Origin: Hypomesus transpacificus
Lineage: Eukaryota; Chordata; Actinopteri; Osmeriformes; Osmeridae
Length of the DNA: 64,000 nt
Reading direction: 5' to 3'
NCBI RefSeq assembly: GCF_021917145.1
Contig: NC_061067.1
Span: 1,145,154 to 1,209,153, forward strand
In this document: piece after piece, positions 48,536 through 58,930 of the stretch
Layout of the letters: every line of letters begins with the position of its first letter
Numbering within the stretch: position 1 is the stretch's first letter
The notes under the pieces: generated by a model
Seen by the model: only the letters and a program-made list of their open reading frames with translations
Databases searched by the model: none
What the model was told of the DNA's origin: nothing
Translations under genes and position numbers: made by a program

Positions 48536-49501
48536 TGTTGACGGTGATGGATGGAAAGAGATAGGGAGCAAAAACAACATTGATGGAGATAGAGACACTA
48601 CAAACCCTGTTCATTAGAATAATTCATACATCACACAGTGGCGGCACGTACATTAGGACGCTGGAGTCAACACGCGCGCAAATAATTACATTGAAATATT
48701 AATGATGAAATGTCCTCGCTAACGTACGGCCGGGTGATCAATCTGGGCCTAATGAGTCGTTCGTCTCCGTCCAATCGGGGTGCTTCCCCTGGACTCTGAT
48801 GTGACAGCGTGGCAGCATGCGCGTAGAGGTCGTTGGTAAAGTGAGAGTAAATGTGCCCATCATCCCCCTAAACAACACCTATTCGTCTTAAGATCCCGTT
48901 TTTCAAGGGTGAGGCGTAGAAAAGACGAAAGATGGGGCGGAGGGAGGGCGCGGAGGGAAATGCAGAGAGACCACGTGGAGGACAGATAGTTGGTCGAACA
49001 TGTTGATACACGCTGCTTGGGCAGAGGAGGCCCTGTGAGCGTGCGATTAGGGACTAGATCTGGCTCTGCACTCCTCCTGGCCAGGACAGGCAACATGAAA
49101 AGGGCAAAACGGTTATCGATCAACACCAGAGTGCAAGGCTCGCGCACAGTTCTTTCGCTGATTCAGTCGTTTCTCTCTGTGTTTCTGTGTGTGCGTGTAG
49201 CACATGCGTGTATGCCTGTGTTTGTGTTTGTGCGTGTTCGTGCGTGTGTGTGCGCACAGACGACGTTACATCCATTAGCATCGGACAGCATCCGAGTCAG
49301 TTGTTAAAGCCCATCCTCCAATCTTGAGGCTGATTAGTCCTGACCTGAGCAACCCAGCGCTGCTACATCCAATCAGCCTAATCGCCCAAACTCCTGTCCC
49401 CCTCCCCCTGCCCTACCACCCCTATCCTAGCGCTAATGGGCTTTCCCTGCACCGGTGACTTAGCACTTAAGAACTGGGAGGGTTGAGGGGGGCACTACTT
49501 C

Positions 49502-49547
49502 GGGGGGGGGGGGGGGGGGGGGGGGGATGGGGGGGGGATGGGGGGGA
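49502..49547. repeat. Poly-G tract
   Basis: About 24 consecutive G followed by ATGGGGGGGATGGGGGG. Strong G-quadruplex candidate and a likely sequencing trouble spot. Confidence 0.95.
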
Positions 49548-51175
49548 ATAGCCCAGTTATAACTATGTAATCATTCAGAGAGATGTATCTGTGTCCTGGT
49601 ATTTCTAGGTAAATGGCTGGTGCAATTCAATAGTTACTCAGTCATGTTTTCTCATGGGTTTGAGGTATCCTGATTGGCAAACAGGGTCTTGATCCTGTCT
49701 TTGTTTGAATATGCATCCCCCCCCACACCCCTCCCCAAGGCCAAGATAATTAATGAATATTCACACTTAATCTATAGCCTATGGCTGATGTTAGATTATT
49801 CATGAGTTTTAGCCGTCGTTGGCATGTGCACCCATCTCAGATTTGTCATCGCAAATCATGAGTCATTTTTTTTCTAAATCTCTAATTGTTCAAGCGAAGG
49901 ATGCTAAAAAACACTGAATCAAGTCCTCGCATTGAACAGCTCAGACAAACCTCTCATTCAAAACCACTGGGTTATTTATCAAGGCTGATCTATAGACCAA
50001 AAAATAAATACTAATGCTGCAAAGCCTGAATTTGTGTTTCTCCTGAGGTTGAAACGTTTACCTTTTTCTCAAACCAGTCACAAATCAAAGATTTGCACGG
50101 AAAGGACAGGCAAGCTAGTGTGAGCAGAGCTCTGCCACACTCAGCAGGGAGAAAGCAGAAAGACTGCTGCCATCTTGGACCTCGTCAACACCCGCCTCCA
50201 GACAGGAGCCTCCACAGCACAATGTAAACAGCACTGTTATTTCACAGCTGTTATTTTCCATTAAAAAAAAAAACATTTAGTGAACACTGACCCAGACACA
50301 CACATAGAAAATGCTAAAAACCACAAATCTTATCAGTAATTTAACTTCTATTTCAGCTGCAGAAATCTGTGGAAAGGAATAGTTTTAGAGGCGGCTGAGC
50401 TTCATTGTCCAAACTGAGGGAGAGGGCTGCTAAAAGGTTTCTCGAGAGAGAGGAGAGGGAGAGCGAGGTGACAGTTTAAAAGCCTTGCTCGTAGCACAAG
50501 GAAATGGGCCTGGCTTCTTCCACACAATTGCACTGGCAAGTCAAATTGCATTAGTAATGCACAATGTTTTCATACCGAATAACAATAACGCCAAAATATG
50601 ATGCATTGTATTGAGTCAATGTTTTGCTGCTCTTCTAAATGACTTGTATTCACCCCAGATGAAAGCCAAATAAAGCAGACCTTATCAGAAATACTTTTTT
50701 TTATTGACATCCTTTACAAGGGATTTTATTTTTCGGCAGCAACTGCTATGATCATAAATGTGCCTTTTTATTTATCTTCAACTGTAAATTAGTTTGTCTT
50801 TCCCCACCAAAAAATGTAAGAGCAAGTCCTAAAATACACATGCAAATTCAAATAATTGCAAAAACTTGTCTGGTCAAATGATGAATATTCAAAGTCCTTG
50901 AATTTGTTGTGGAAGAAAATAATTAGGACTTTCTAAGCGTATTTGTTTGTGCCTGTGAAAACTGCTTAATGAGAATGTATTATACAGCCTTTCTCAAATC
51001 GAGGGAGGTTCTTTTTCACTGTTAAATGTCCAACTTTTTAAAAAAAATACACAAATGCCACAAGGAGCCTTGATTTCCATAACAAAACAAACCCAACAAA
51101 CAAACAAACAATCTATACGTGTCACGCCATAAGTAGGCCCATTCCCGGGCACAGCGATGTTTTGCTGTTTCTCGT
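49548..51175. other. Gene desert, segment 3 (AT-rich unique sequence)
   Basis: About 1.6 kb without a gene. The parts at 49735-50060 and 50480-50960 are AT-rich, repeat-poor and dense in TAATTA/ATTAAT and TTTATT motifs. They are candidates for conserved non-coding elements, which cannot be confirmed here. Confidence 0.45.
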
Positions 51176-51379
51176 TTACATTACATTTACATTTAGTCAT
51201 TTAGCAGACGCTCTTATCCAGAGCGACTTACAGTAATTACAGGGACATTCCCCCCGAGGCAAGTAGGGTGAAGTGCCTTGCCCAAGGACACAACATCATG
51301 TGGCACGGCGGGGAATCGATCCGGCAACCTTCTGATTACTAGCCCGACTCCCTCACCGCTCAGCCATCTGACTCCCCAC
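51176..51379 (-). mobile_element. tRNA-derived SINE (copy 3)
   Basis: Nearly identical to the copy at 13055 over its whole length: A box TGGCTGAGCGGT, B-box-like GGTTGCCGGATCGATTCC, tail AAGAGCGTCTGCTAAATGAC. It is flanked by a 7-bp direct repeat TTCTCGT (51169-51175 and 51380-51386), a normal target-site duplication. Confidence 0.93.
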
Positions 51380-51697
51380 TTCTCGTGACACTCATGACAC
51401 TTCTCGTTCCGTGCATTGACATGTAAAGAGGAGGAAAGTAGACTCAGTTTAATTGCAACACATACAGTGAGTTGACATTTTGGCCGCTACGTAGTGTGAG
51501 GGTTAGGGTTGTCCTTATCAGGAGGCACAATGAAAGGTCAATGGCCTCCTCAGTGTTTACGTCCGGTAATGTGCTTTGAAGGAGCTGCTCCTTCAGTCTC
51601 TATTGAGATAGCACCTAGGCCCGCTGGGGAGATAATACAGCGAGGCTGGCCACACAGGTGAAACACACCACTTTGTACTGTGTCACTGCCCTCTCGC

Positions 51698-51748
<51 letters not shown>

Positions 51749-52181
51749 GTCGTTATCTCTTTTTATCTCTCTCTTTCTATCTCCTTCGCATCTCTCTCTT
51801 CCTTTCTCCTTGTTTCTCTCCCAACGTCTCCATCATTTTCTATTCCTCCTTTGTTTCTGTCTCTTTCTCTCCTTTTTTTCTTCTCTTCTTTTTCCTTCTC
51901 TCTCGTCACCTTGAAGGAAAATCGATGACATTTCAGGTTCGTAACCCTCAGCCCACTGTTATGAAAATGAACATTACTGAATTAGCAGCCTCCCATTTAA
52001 TAGGTGCACTGTTGACATTTGATTGCATCTGATTACATTATGCATTCTGAAAACGATTAGCTATAAATGAATTAAAACTATAACCTGCAGTGTCTCCGAC
52101 TGAGAAGCTATGTGGTTTAGCCCATGGGATCGGCACAGTTGATGCAGGAGTAAGACTACAACAGCAGCACCCCCCCCCCCC

Positions 52182-52212
<31 letters not shown>

Positions 52213-52679
52213 ACACAGACACACACACAATACAAAAAATATCATGACTATAAATGCATAAATTGCTGTGAAAAAGAGACCTTTCTTATGATGGATTCCA
52301 ATGCAAGAGAAACGCACGCGTGCACCAATGTGTCAGTCAGCTAATTCTGCGGTCTTCCTGTGCTGATGTGAACACAGTACAGCACAGTCTCTCTCTCTTT
52401 CTTTCTCTTTCTCAGCCCCTCTCCGTGATCCTTGATGTCTCTCTGTCAGAGAGAGGATGGCTGCATTGATAAATAGGTCAGAGAGCTTTTCCACCCCCCC
52501 AATGGTTTCAGGCCCGGCTTGGCAAATTGAACATAATTAAGGCCCAAGGCAAACGTTGCACTTTCCTTGAAATAGCAAGCGGAGTGGTGCAAGAGGCAAG
52601 CAGAGAGGGAAGGAGGCTGGACTCCATGCATGTCTGAACGGAGAGGCCGTGCATGGTGGGTCCACGGATCTGAAGCCGG
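51380..52679. other. Gene desert, segment 4
   Basis: No gene seen. It contains the (CT)n tract above, a C10 plus (CA)n tract (52171-52228) and an AT-rich stretch (51960-52085) with ATTA-core motifs. Confidence 0.5.
51698..51790. repeat. (CT)n polypyrimidine tract
   Basis: CT repeat, becoming a looser T/C-rich stretch to about 51905. Confidence 0.93.
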
Positions 52680-53245
52680 TAGAGGGAGGGAAGGAGAGGG
52701 AAGGATGGGGAGAACAAAAGAGAAGAGGAGGAGGGAGAGGAGGTAGAGGGAGGGAAGGAGAGGGAAGGAGAGGGAAGGATGGGAAGGATGGGGAGAACGA
52801 AAGAGAAGAGGAGGAGGGAGAGGAGGTAGAGGGAGGGAATGAGAGGGAAGGAGAGGGAAGGATGGGAAGGATGGGGAGGATGGGGAGAACGAAAGAGAAG
52901 AGGAGGAGGGAGAGGAGGTAGAGGGAGGGAAGGAGAGGGAAGGAGAGGGAAGGATGGGAAGGATGGGGAGAACGAAAGAGAAGAGGAGGAGGGAGAGGAG
53001 GTAGAGGGAGGGAATGAGAGGGGGAGAGGAGGATGGGGAGAAGGAAAGAGAAGAAAAGGAGGGAGAGGAGGTAGAGGGAGGGAATGAGAGGGGGAGAGGA
53101 GGATGGGGAGAAGGAAAGAGAAGAGGAGGAGGGAGAGGAGGTAGAGGGAGGGAATGAGAGGGGGAGAGGAGGATGGGGAGAGGGAAAGAGAAGAAGAGGA
53201 GGAGGAGGAGGGAGAGGAGGCAGAGGGGGGGGGGGGAGAGGAAGA
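52680..53245. repeat. Polypurine GGA-rich minisatellite
   Basis: About 560 bp purine-only or nearly so on the plus strand, in units of roughly 60-70 bp. Each contains GAAAGAGAAGAGGAGGAGGG, then AGAGGAGGTAGAGGG, then AAGGATGGG variants. The Glu/Gly/Arg-rich frames it produces are artefacts. Confidence 0.93.
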
Positions 53246-53486
53246 AGGGGAGTTTGGTTGCAGCCATTACCATGTTAGAAGAAGCACTTGGGTTTCTTAC
53301 ATGTTTGAGTTTTGAGAATATAAAGATTGTAATATTTGGACAAGCTCTTAGTGAGTTGATTACCTTCATTAGAAGTAGTTCTAACCAGGGGGTTGGTTCC
53401 TTAAATGATAAGTCAGTGTGTGTGCTAAATAAATGCAATTGAAAGCATGTCATGCCTATGATGAGTCATATTTTAGTAGTCAGTCA

Positions 53487-53795
53487 GGGACAGGGTTAGA
53501 GTAAGAGACATGGTTAGAGTCAGGGGACAGGGTTAGAGTAAGAGACATGGTTAGAGTCAGGGACAGGGTTAGAGTAAGAGACATGGTTAGAGTCAGGGAC
53601 AGGGTTAGAGTAAGAGACATGGTTAGAGTCAGGGACAGGTTAGAGTAAGAGACATGGTTAGAGTCAGGGACAGGGTTAGAGTAAGAGACATGGTTAGAGT
53701 CAGGGACAGGGTTAGAGTAAGAGACATGGTTAGAGTCAGGGACAGGGTTAGAGTAAGAGACATGGTTAGAGTCAGGGACAGGTTAGAGCTAGGGT
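53487..53795. repeat. 36-bp minisatellite
   Basis: About eight near-identical copies of GGTTAGAGTCAGGGACAG followed by GGTTAGAGTAAGAGACAT. Each unit is itself two related 18-bp halves, so it probably arose by duplication and divergence of an 18-bp repeat. One or two copies lack a G or carry an extra G. Confidence 0.95.
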
Positions 53796-53799
53796 TAGA

Positions 53800-54630
53800 T
53801 AAAGAAAAACATGGAAACCCCAGGGGTATTTAAAACCTCTGTTTTAATATTTTGAATACAAATCTTGACTGTGTAACCCCTCACCCCTCTCCTTTTCAAA
53901 CACACACAGACACAACGATTAACCAATTAAACACTGAAGATAAATTAAAAGACAATCTGGAAAACGACATTAATAATGTGGGAAATTATATAAATCCACT
54001 CTTGGACTCTTAAATTCAATACTGGGGGACGTTTTTAACACTTCCTGCTTTTGCCTTTGTTCATACCATCTCAATGGCACAGAAGATAATAAAACAGATA
54101 GTTAAACAGATAGTTTAAGTCTAATACATCAAATTATGTTTAATATTTATGGGAAAAAACATACATTAATATGTCAGATTAAATCAGTACTAGACTACAG
54201 TAAGTACAAAATAGACTGATTCATACTGTGATTTTTATCACCATTATCAAATACATTTCCCAAATATTAACAATAAACAGGAAAGGAAATGACATATCCC
54301 TACTGTAGTTTCACAGTGCCATACCTCTGTTAATATAAACAAAGGCATATTTGGTGTCAAATATGAAAACATAAACACACAATAATGAAACCCCATGAAG
54401 GACTATCATCTTTACACTGAAGCTTATTGAAATGCATCTTCTCATTTGTTAAACGGCCATGCGATGATACATCACCCACTCTGCTGCTCTGCCTGTCGTT
54501 TTCCACTCATAACCTGCGTATGCCATCGAACGCCATATGGCGTAAAGATTTACCATGGCGACGCAGGGAGGAGCCTGCATCCTCATGAACCCTCAGCGGA
54601 ATGTCAAGGAATGTCAGACAGGGAGGAAGT
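53800..54630. other. AT-rich unique sequence, no gene
   Basis: About 830 bp between two repeat blocks. I see no exon, repeat or regulatory signal I can name. Confidence 0.5.
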
Positions 54631-54634
54631 GAGG

Positions 54635-55060
54635 TAGGAGGGGGGTAGGGGAGGGAGGGGAGGGGAAGGAGAGAGGGAGGGAGGGAGGGAGGGAGGGAGG
54701 GAGAGGAGAGAGGGAGGGAGGGAGGAGAGGGAGAGAGGGAGAGAGGGAGGGAGGGAGGGAAGGAGAGGAGGGAGGGGGTAGGGAAGGAGGGAGGGAGGGG
54801 GTAGGGAAGGAGGGAGGGAGGGGGGTAGGGAAGTAGGTGTACGAAGGAAAGTAATAAAATGGTAGAGGCAAAAAAAGGAGAAGAGAAGAATGGGGGAAAG
54901 CCGAAATGTGATTGGCAGGGAGGTAGAGGGAGAGAGATTGAACAGGAGCGCAGGAGGGGGGTTGGAGGTGGGGGGGGTTGGAGGTGGGGGGGTCGGAGGT
55001 GGGGGGTTTGGAGGTGGGGGGGTTGGAGGGTGGGGGGGTTGGAGGTGGGGGGGTTGGGTG
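54635..55060. repeat. (GGGA)n tract and GGTTGGAGGTGGGGG minisatellite
   Basis: The left part (54635-54835) is GGGA/GAGA polypurine. The right part (54955-55058) has about seven copies of a 16-bp GGTTGGAGGTGGGGGG unit. Both are G-rich on the plus strand. Confidence 0.92.
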
Positions 55061-55279
55061 CGTTACAGTAGCATTGTTCCTCAGTGAGGCAGGCTCAGCT
55101 GGGCTCACCACAGTCCTGGTCCCCTCTGCCTCGTAAAACTAATGGTGGAAAATCACAACCTGGGGGGGGTTTTCATCCTCTGAAGGGGCTTGGAGACCTG
55201 CTTAATATGCAGCCTTTATTGGGTGTGTTGAGAAAGACACACGCATGCCCCACAGCGCACCAACATGTTCCCAAAGCCG

Positions 55280-55416
55280 TGCACACGCACGTGTGCGACC
55301 GTGCACGCTCGCCTCTTTACACCCTGCTGAATATTCCCCTCGCATTGCACACACACGTGTCGCGACCGTGCACGCTCGCCTCTTTACACCCTGCTGAATA
55401 TTCCCCCTCACATTAC
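55280..55416. repeat. 67-bp tandem duplication
   Basis: Two copies offset by 67 bp, each with ACGTGT, CGACCGTGCACGCTCGCC, then TCTTTACACCCTGCTGAATA and TTCCCCTC. The copies differ by only a few bases, so the duplication looks recent. Confidence 0.9.
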
Positions 55417-55549
55417 CCCACATTCAAGTTGACACATGAGAGGTGCACCGTCCATGTGCCCTCGCATGTTGCCCACGGAATTCTGCCGGGAGCAGGCATT
55501 TCTCTCCGTCGGTCCCTCCCCCCCATCCTCTACATCATGCCATTTCCTG

Positions 55550-55800
55550 CTCACCCCACCCCCACCCGCCACCCCCCCATCTCCCCCCCCAACCCCCCCA
55601 TCTCCCCCCCACCCCCATCTCCCCCCCTGCCGCCCCCCACCGCAACCCCCCATCTCTCCCCCTGCCCCCCCCCCACCGCAAACCCCCACCTCCCCCCCTG
55701 CCCCCCCTCCGACCGCCATCCCCCCATCACCCCCCCCCCCCCCCCGCAACCCCCATTTCCCCCCCCCACCACCCCATCTCCCCCCCCCCCCCGCACATCC
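55550..55800. repeat. C-rich tandem array
   Basis: C runs separated by CATCT, CGCAAC and CCACC. G-quadruplex/i-motif candidate (minus strand G-rich). Confidence 0.93.
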
Positions 55801-56004
55801 AACAGACCCCCCAGCCCCGGGAGAGGGGAAACAACCAGAGAGATATTAATTGAAATCTAACCCCCGATGCAGGATTAACTAAGTAGGTGAATTCCAGTCG
55901 TCACATAATCACGGCCAGGTGTTACTATTTGACTTTCATCAAATGGGGCTGACTGAGACAGCGACCGGGGATAATGACAGGAAAAAAGCAGCCAGCTGCT
56001 GTGC

Positions 56005-56225
56005 CCCCCTCCCGTCTCCCCTCCTCCCCCCCACTCCCCGCTCCCCCCCTCCCCCCTCCCCCCCTCCCGCCTCCCCCCCTCCCCCCACTCCCCCCTCCCC
56101 CCCCCTCCCCCCGCTCCCCCCCCTCCCCCCCTCCCCCCGCTCCCCCCACTCCCCCCTCCCCTCTCCCCGCTCCCCCCTCCCCCCTCCCCCCTCCCCCCCC
56201 TCCCCCCCTCCCCCATCCCTTCCCC
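56005..56225. repeat. (CCCCCCTC)n tract
   Basis: About 220 bp almost only C and T on the plus strand, with occasional G in CCGCTC. It is followed by a short direct duplication of TCCCCCCTCTCTCATCACG-type sequence (56220-56285). Confidence 0.93.
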
Positions 56226-56285
56226 CCTCTCTCATCACGTGTCTCTCCATCCCTTCCCCCCTCTCTCATCACGCGTCTCTCCATC

Positions 56286-58200
56286 CCTGCTTCCTCCCTT
56301 CAGACCGTGTGTGAATTTTGGGGGTTTTGGTAAAGCTAAAGAGCCAATGGCAGGTGTGCAGGGAGAAGATGGGGGGTATTTCATAAAGTGTTTCTGTCAG
56401 ATTCAGTACCCACCCCCCACCCCCTAACCCCCTCCCCCAACACCCCATCTTCAACGTCCCCCCCCCGTCACATCTCTTGAAACAGAAACAAATCAGTACA
56501 GATTATCAGCATCTGCTGGAGATGTCCCATTCATTATCTCTCCCCAGCCATTGGAACCACAGAAGAAAACCTGCCAGGTATTTACTGCATGTGTACACAC
56601 AAACACTCAGGGAAGCCCTGCAATCTCAGCAGTAGGATCGCATTATTGCTTGATATAAGATCATTGAAGCGCATGATTGCGCACGACGCAGAGCATGTGA
56701 ATTAAAGTGTAAATAAAAAAGTAATAATCATTGCACTTTTATGTGTAGACGTTTGTGTTTATGAGTGATGCGTACGGTAATCGTTGTTTGTGCCAACGGG
56801 GGAGAGGCTGTGAGGTAAGCACTGCCCAGCGGGGCGGTCAGAACCCGGGACACTGGAGACTAAATCAGCGTGTATCAAAATGGCTTCTTCCCTGTCGTAC
56901 TATATAAGAGCCATGGTAACTGGTTCAATCTCAGAAAGCGCACGGGAAACGTGACATTGGAAGAAAGTGGGTCATGAATTGTTGCTCGGTGATAAAGCAT
57001 GACTTGCTTCACAGCAGTGCAAGCAGGCTGGAATCAGGACTGTGGTGGGGAGAAGGGAATGAGGAAAAGACTGAATGCTCAAGATGAGTGTATGTATGAT
57101 AGTACAGTATGCTGTTTGTGTGGTCATCTTTTAATTTCCTTTCACACTGAATTGTTTCTGTTATATTGTTCCACTATAATGTCGTAATCATAACATCAAA
57201 TTTGGAAGTGTGTCTTATAAAAAGAAAATGTGGACACATATTTCTTATTTTACCGTTATTATTGCTATTTATTGAATTATAAACAGAATTTGGAGAACAT
57301 TCTTTATTTTACACCACCTGGTAATTCAACAATAAGTAAGCCATTCAATATTTATTTACAAAGTCTGCATGGATGTCATGACATTTAAAAGACACAGACT
57401 TGATTGAGATAGGCAGATATTTATAAGAATTTATAACAAAGATTATAAAAAAAAAAAAACTGCAATCCACATTAATCTTCTACAGTATGGGAATTAAATG
57501 CTGTAGCTACTAGCAATAAAACCATTATATTTCTTTTGAAAACTTGTGCAGTGTAAAATCAATACTTTGAGTGTGTGTGTGTCCATGCAGTGTGAGCATG
57601 TGCATGAGTGAGTGTAAACGTGCATTCTGAAGTGTGTGTGTGTTTGCGTGCGCGTGCGCGTCTCTTTGTGCATGCGTGGGCGTGTGTGTGTGAGAGGAGA
57701 GGGAGTGTGAGCGAGCGAGCGAGCGAGCGGGGAACAGAGGAGTTTCAGTAGGACTGGGCAGCAGCAGTGTGGTGAAGCTGGTTGCCAACTCCCCAGTCGA
57801 TAATATAGCTTGGGCCTGTGCCCATGGAGGATGACCTCTGCCTGTTGGCTCGCAATGTCATCCACCGTCCCCGCCACACACTCATACAAACACACACACG
57901 GTCATTCTCTAACACTCACTCACACACACACACACACACTCACACCACACACACACACACACACGCACACACACAGAGGCGTATTCTTTGGCAGTGGGCT
58001 GGGATGTGTCTGCCAGGACCATGGGTAGCTATATGATGGACAGATGGGGAATGGGCGTTCAACAGGTGTGTGTGTGTGTGTGTTCACAGGGAAGAGAGTG
58101 AGAGAAACTGAGAATTGAGCTTAAAGATGAGGGCTGACACTTGGGGTGGAGGGTCGTCTTGGTGAAACATGTGACTTGTGAATATGGAGCTGACACACAC
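56286..58200. other. Gene desert, segment 5
   Basis: No gene seen. Includes C-rich (56410-56466), TG/GC (57570-57730, with a short GAGC run at 57711-57729) and CA (57885-57975) tracts. The 56480-57500 part is AT-rich unique sequence. Confidence 0.5.
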
Positions 58201-58229
58201 ACAGTCATTTAGAATTTGGAGAACATTGG

Positions 58230-58930
58230 AGAACAAATTAGTCATTTAGATGCAGATGCTTTTATCCAAAGCGACTTACAAGAGAGAGCTTTACAAAAAG
58301 TGCATAGTTCAATGATCATAAACAACGAGAAAACAATGCGGGTAGCCAAAACGAAACATACATTGTGAAAAGCAAATAAGTGTCAATGGGTAGAAACAGA
58401 AGAGCATGTAGTTAAACAAATTTAATTTAAACAACTTGATCCTTGAAAGTGCTAGAGTATACCTGGAGAAAAGCAAACAACAATACTATAATTCACAGCG
58501 ATAAACATACAGGCAGTTAAATCAGTTACAACTAACCAACAACTGCGGCGAGTCCCTCAATAAGAGTCATTGTGTTTCTGAAGGAAATAAATTAACATCT
58601 GATCCAACAAATCTTTCTTAAGTACCGTTGTACTCCCGGAACAAGTGCGTCTTTAGCCTTTTCTTGAAAGTGGAGAGACAGTCAGTGTCTCTGATGGAGG
58701 TGGGGAGGTGATTCCACAATTGGGGGCCAGACAGGAGAAGAGCTTGGGTTGTGAGCGGGGGCTTTTGAGAGGTGGGACCACCAGACGGTTGTCAGAAGAA
58801 GACCGAAGGTGGCGGTTGGCGGTGTAAGTCTGGAGGAGAGACTGGATGTAGTGGGTGCAGTCCCGTTCACTGCTCGGAAGGTCAGTACCAGGGTCTTGAA
58901 TCTGATGTGAAAATCTGTCCGAAACAAACT
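58230..58930 (-). mobile_element. 5'-truncated LINE, reverse-transcriptase C-terminus and 3' UTR (L2/CR1-like)
   Basis: On the minus strand, 58927-58650 encodes, across two shifted frames, the typical end of a fish non-LTR retrotransposon ORF2: FKTLVLTFRAVNGTAP, then YIQSLLQTYT, HLRSSSDNRLVVPPLKSPRS, FSCLAP, and an LSTFKKRLKTH-like end. At least two frameshifts break it, so it is dead. A roughly 400-bp 3' UTR follows and ends in TTGTAAGTCGCTTTGGATAA then AAGCATCTGC and TAAATGAC. Clade assignment is from recall of the motif pattern. Confidence 0.75.

Larger units (their letters stand above)
47121..49500. other. Gene desert, segment 2
   Basis: No supported gene. It holds an inverted repeat (47579-47623), a TG tract (47855-47882), a 14-bp tandem CAGTCTCTTTACTG-like array (48258-48350), a (GACT)n tract (48460-48535) and unique stretches. 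The segment 48640-48790 is AT- and homeobox-motif-rich. The segment 48800-49320 is more GC-rich but has no convincing exon. Confidence 0.5.

Noticed and set aside
48990..49307. Plus-strand 105-codon frame in a GC-richer stretch
   Set aside because: It ends in TG-repeat-derived sequence and has no domain.
53487..53795. Regularly spaced repeats that could suggest a CRISPR array
   Set aside because: The units are contiguous with no unique spacers, and the genome is a vertebrate.
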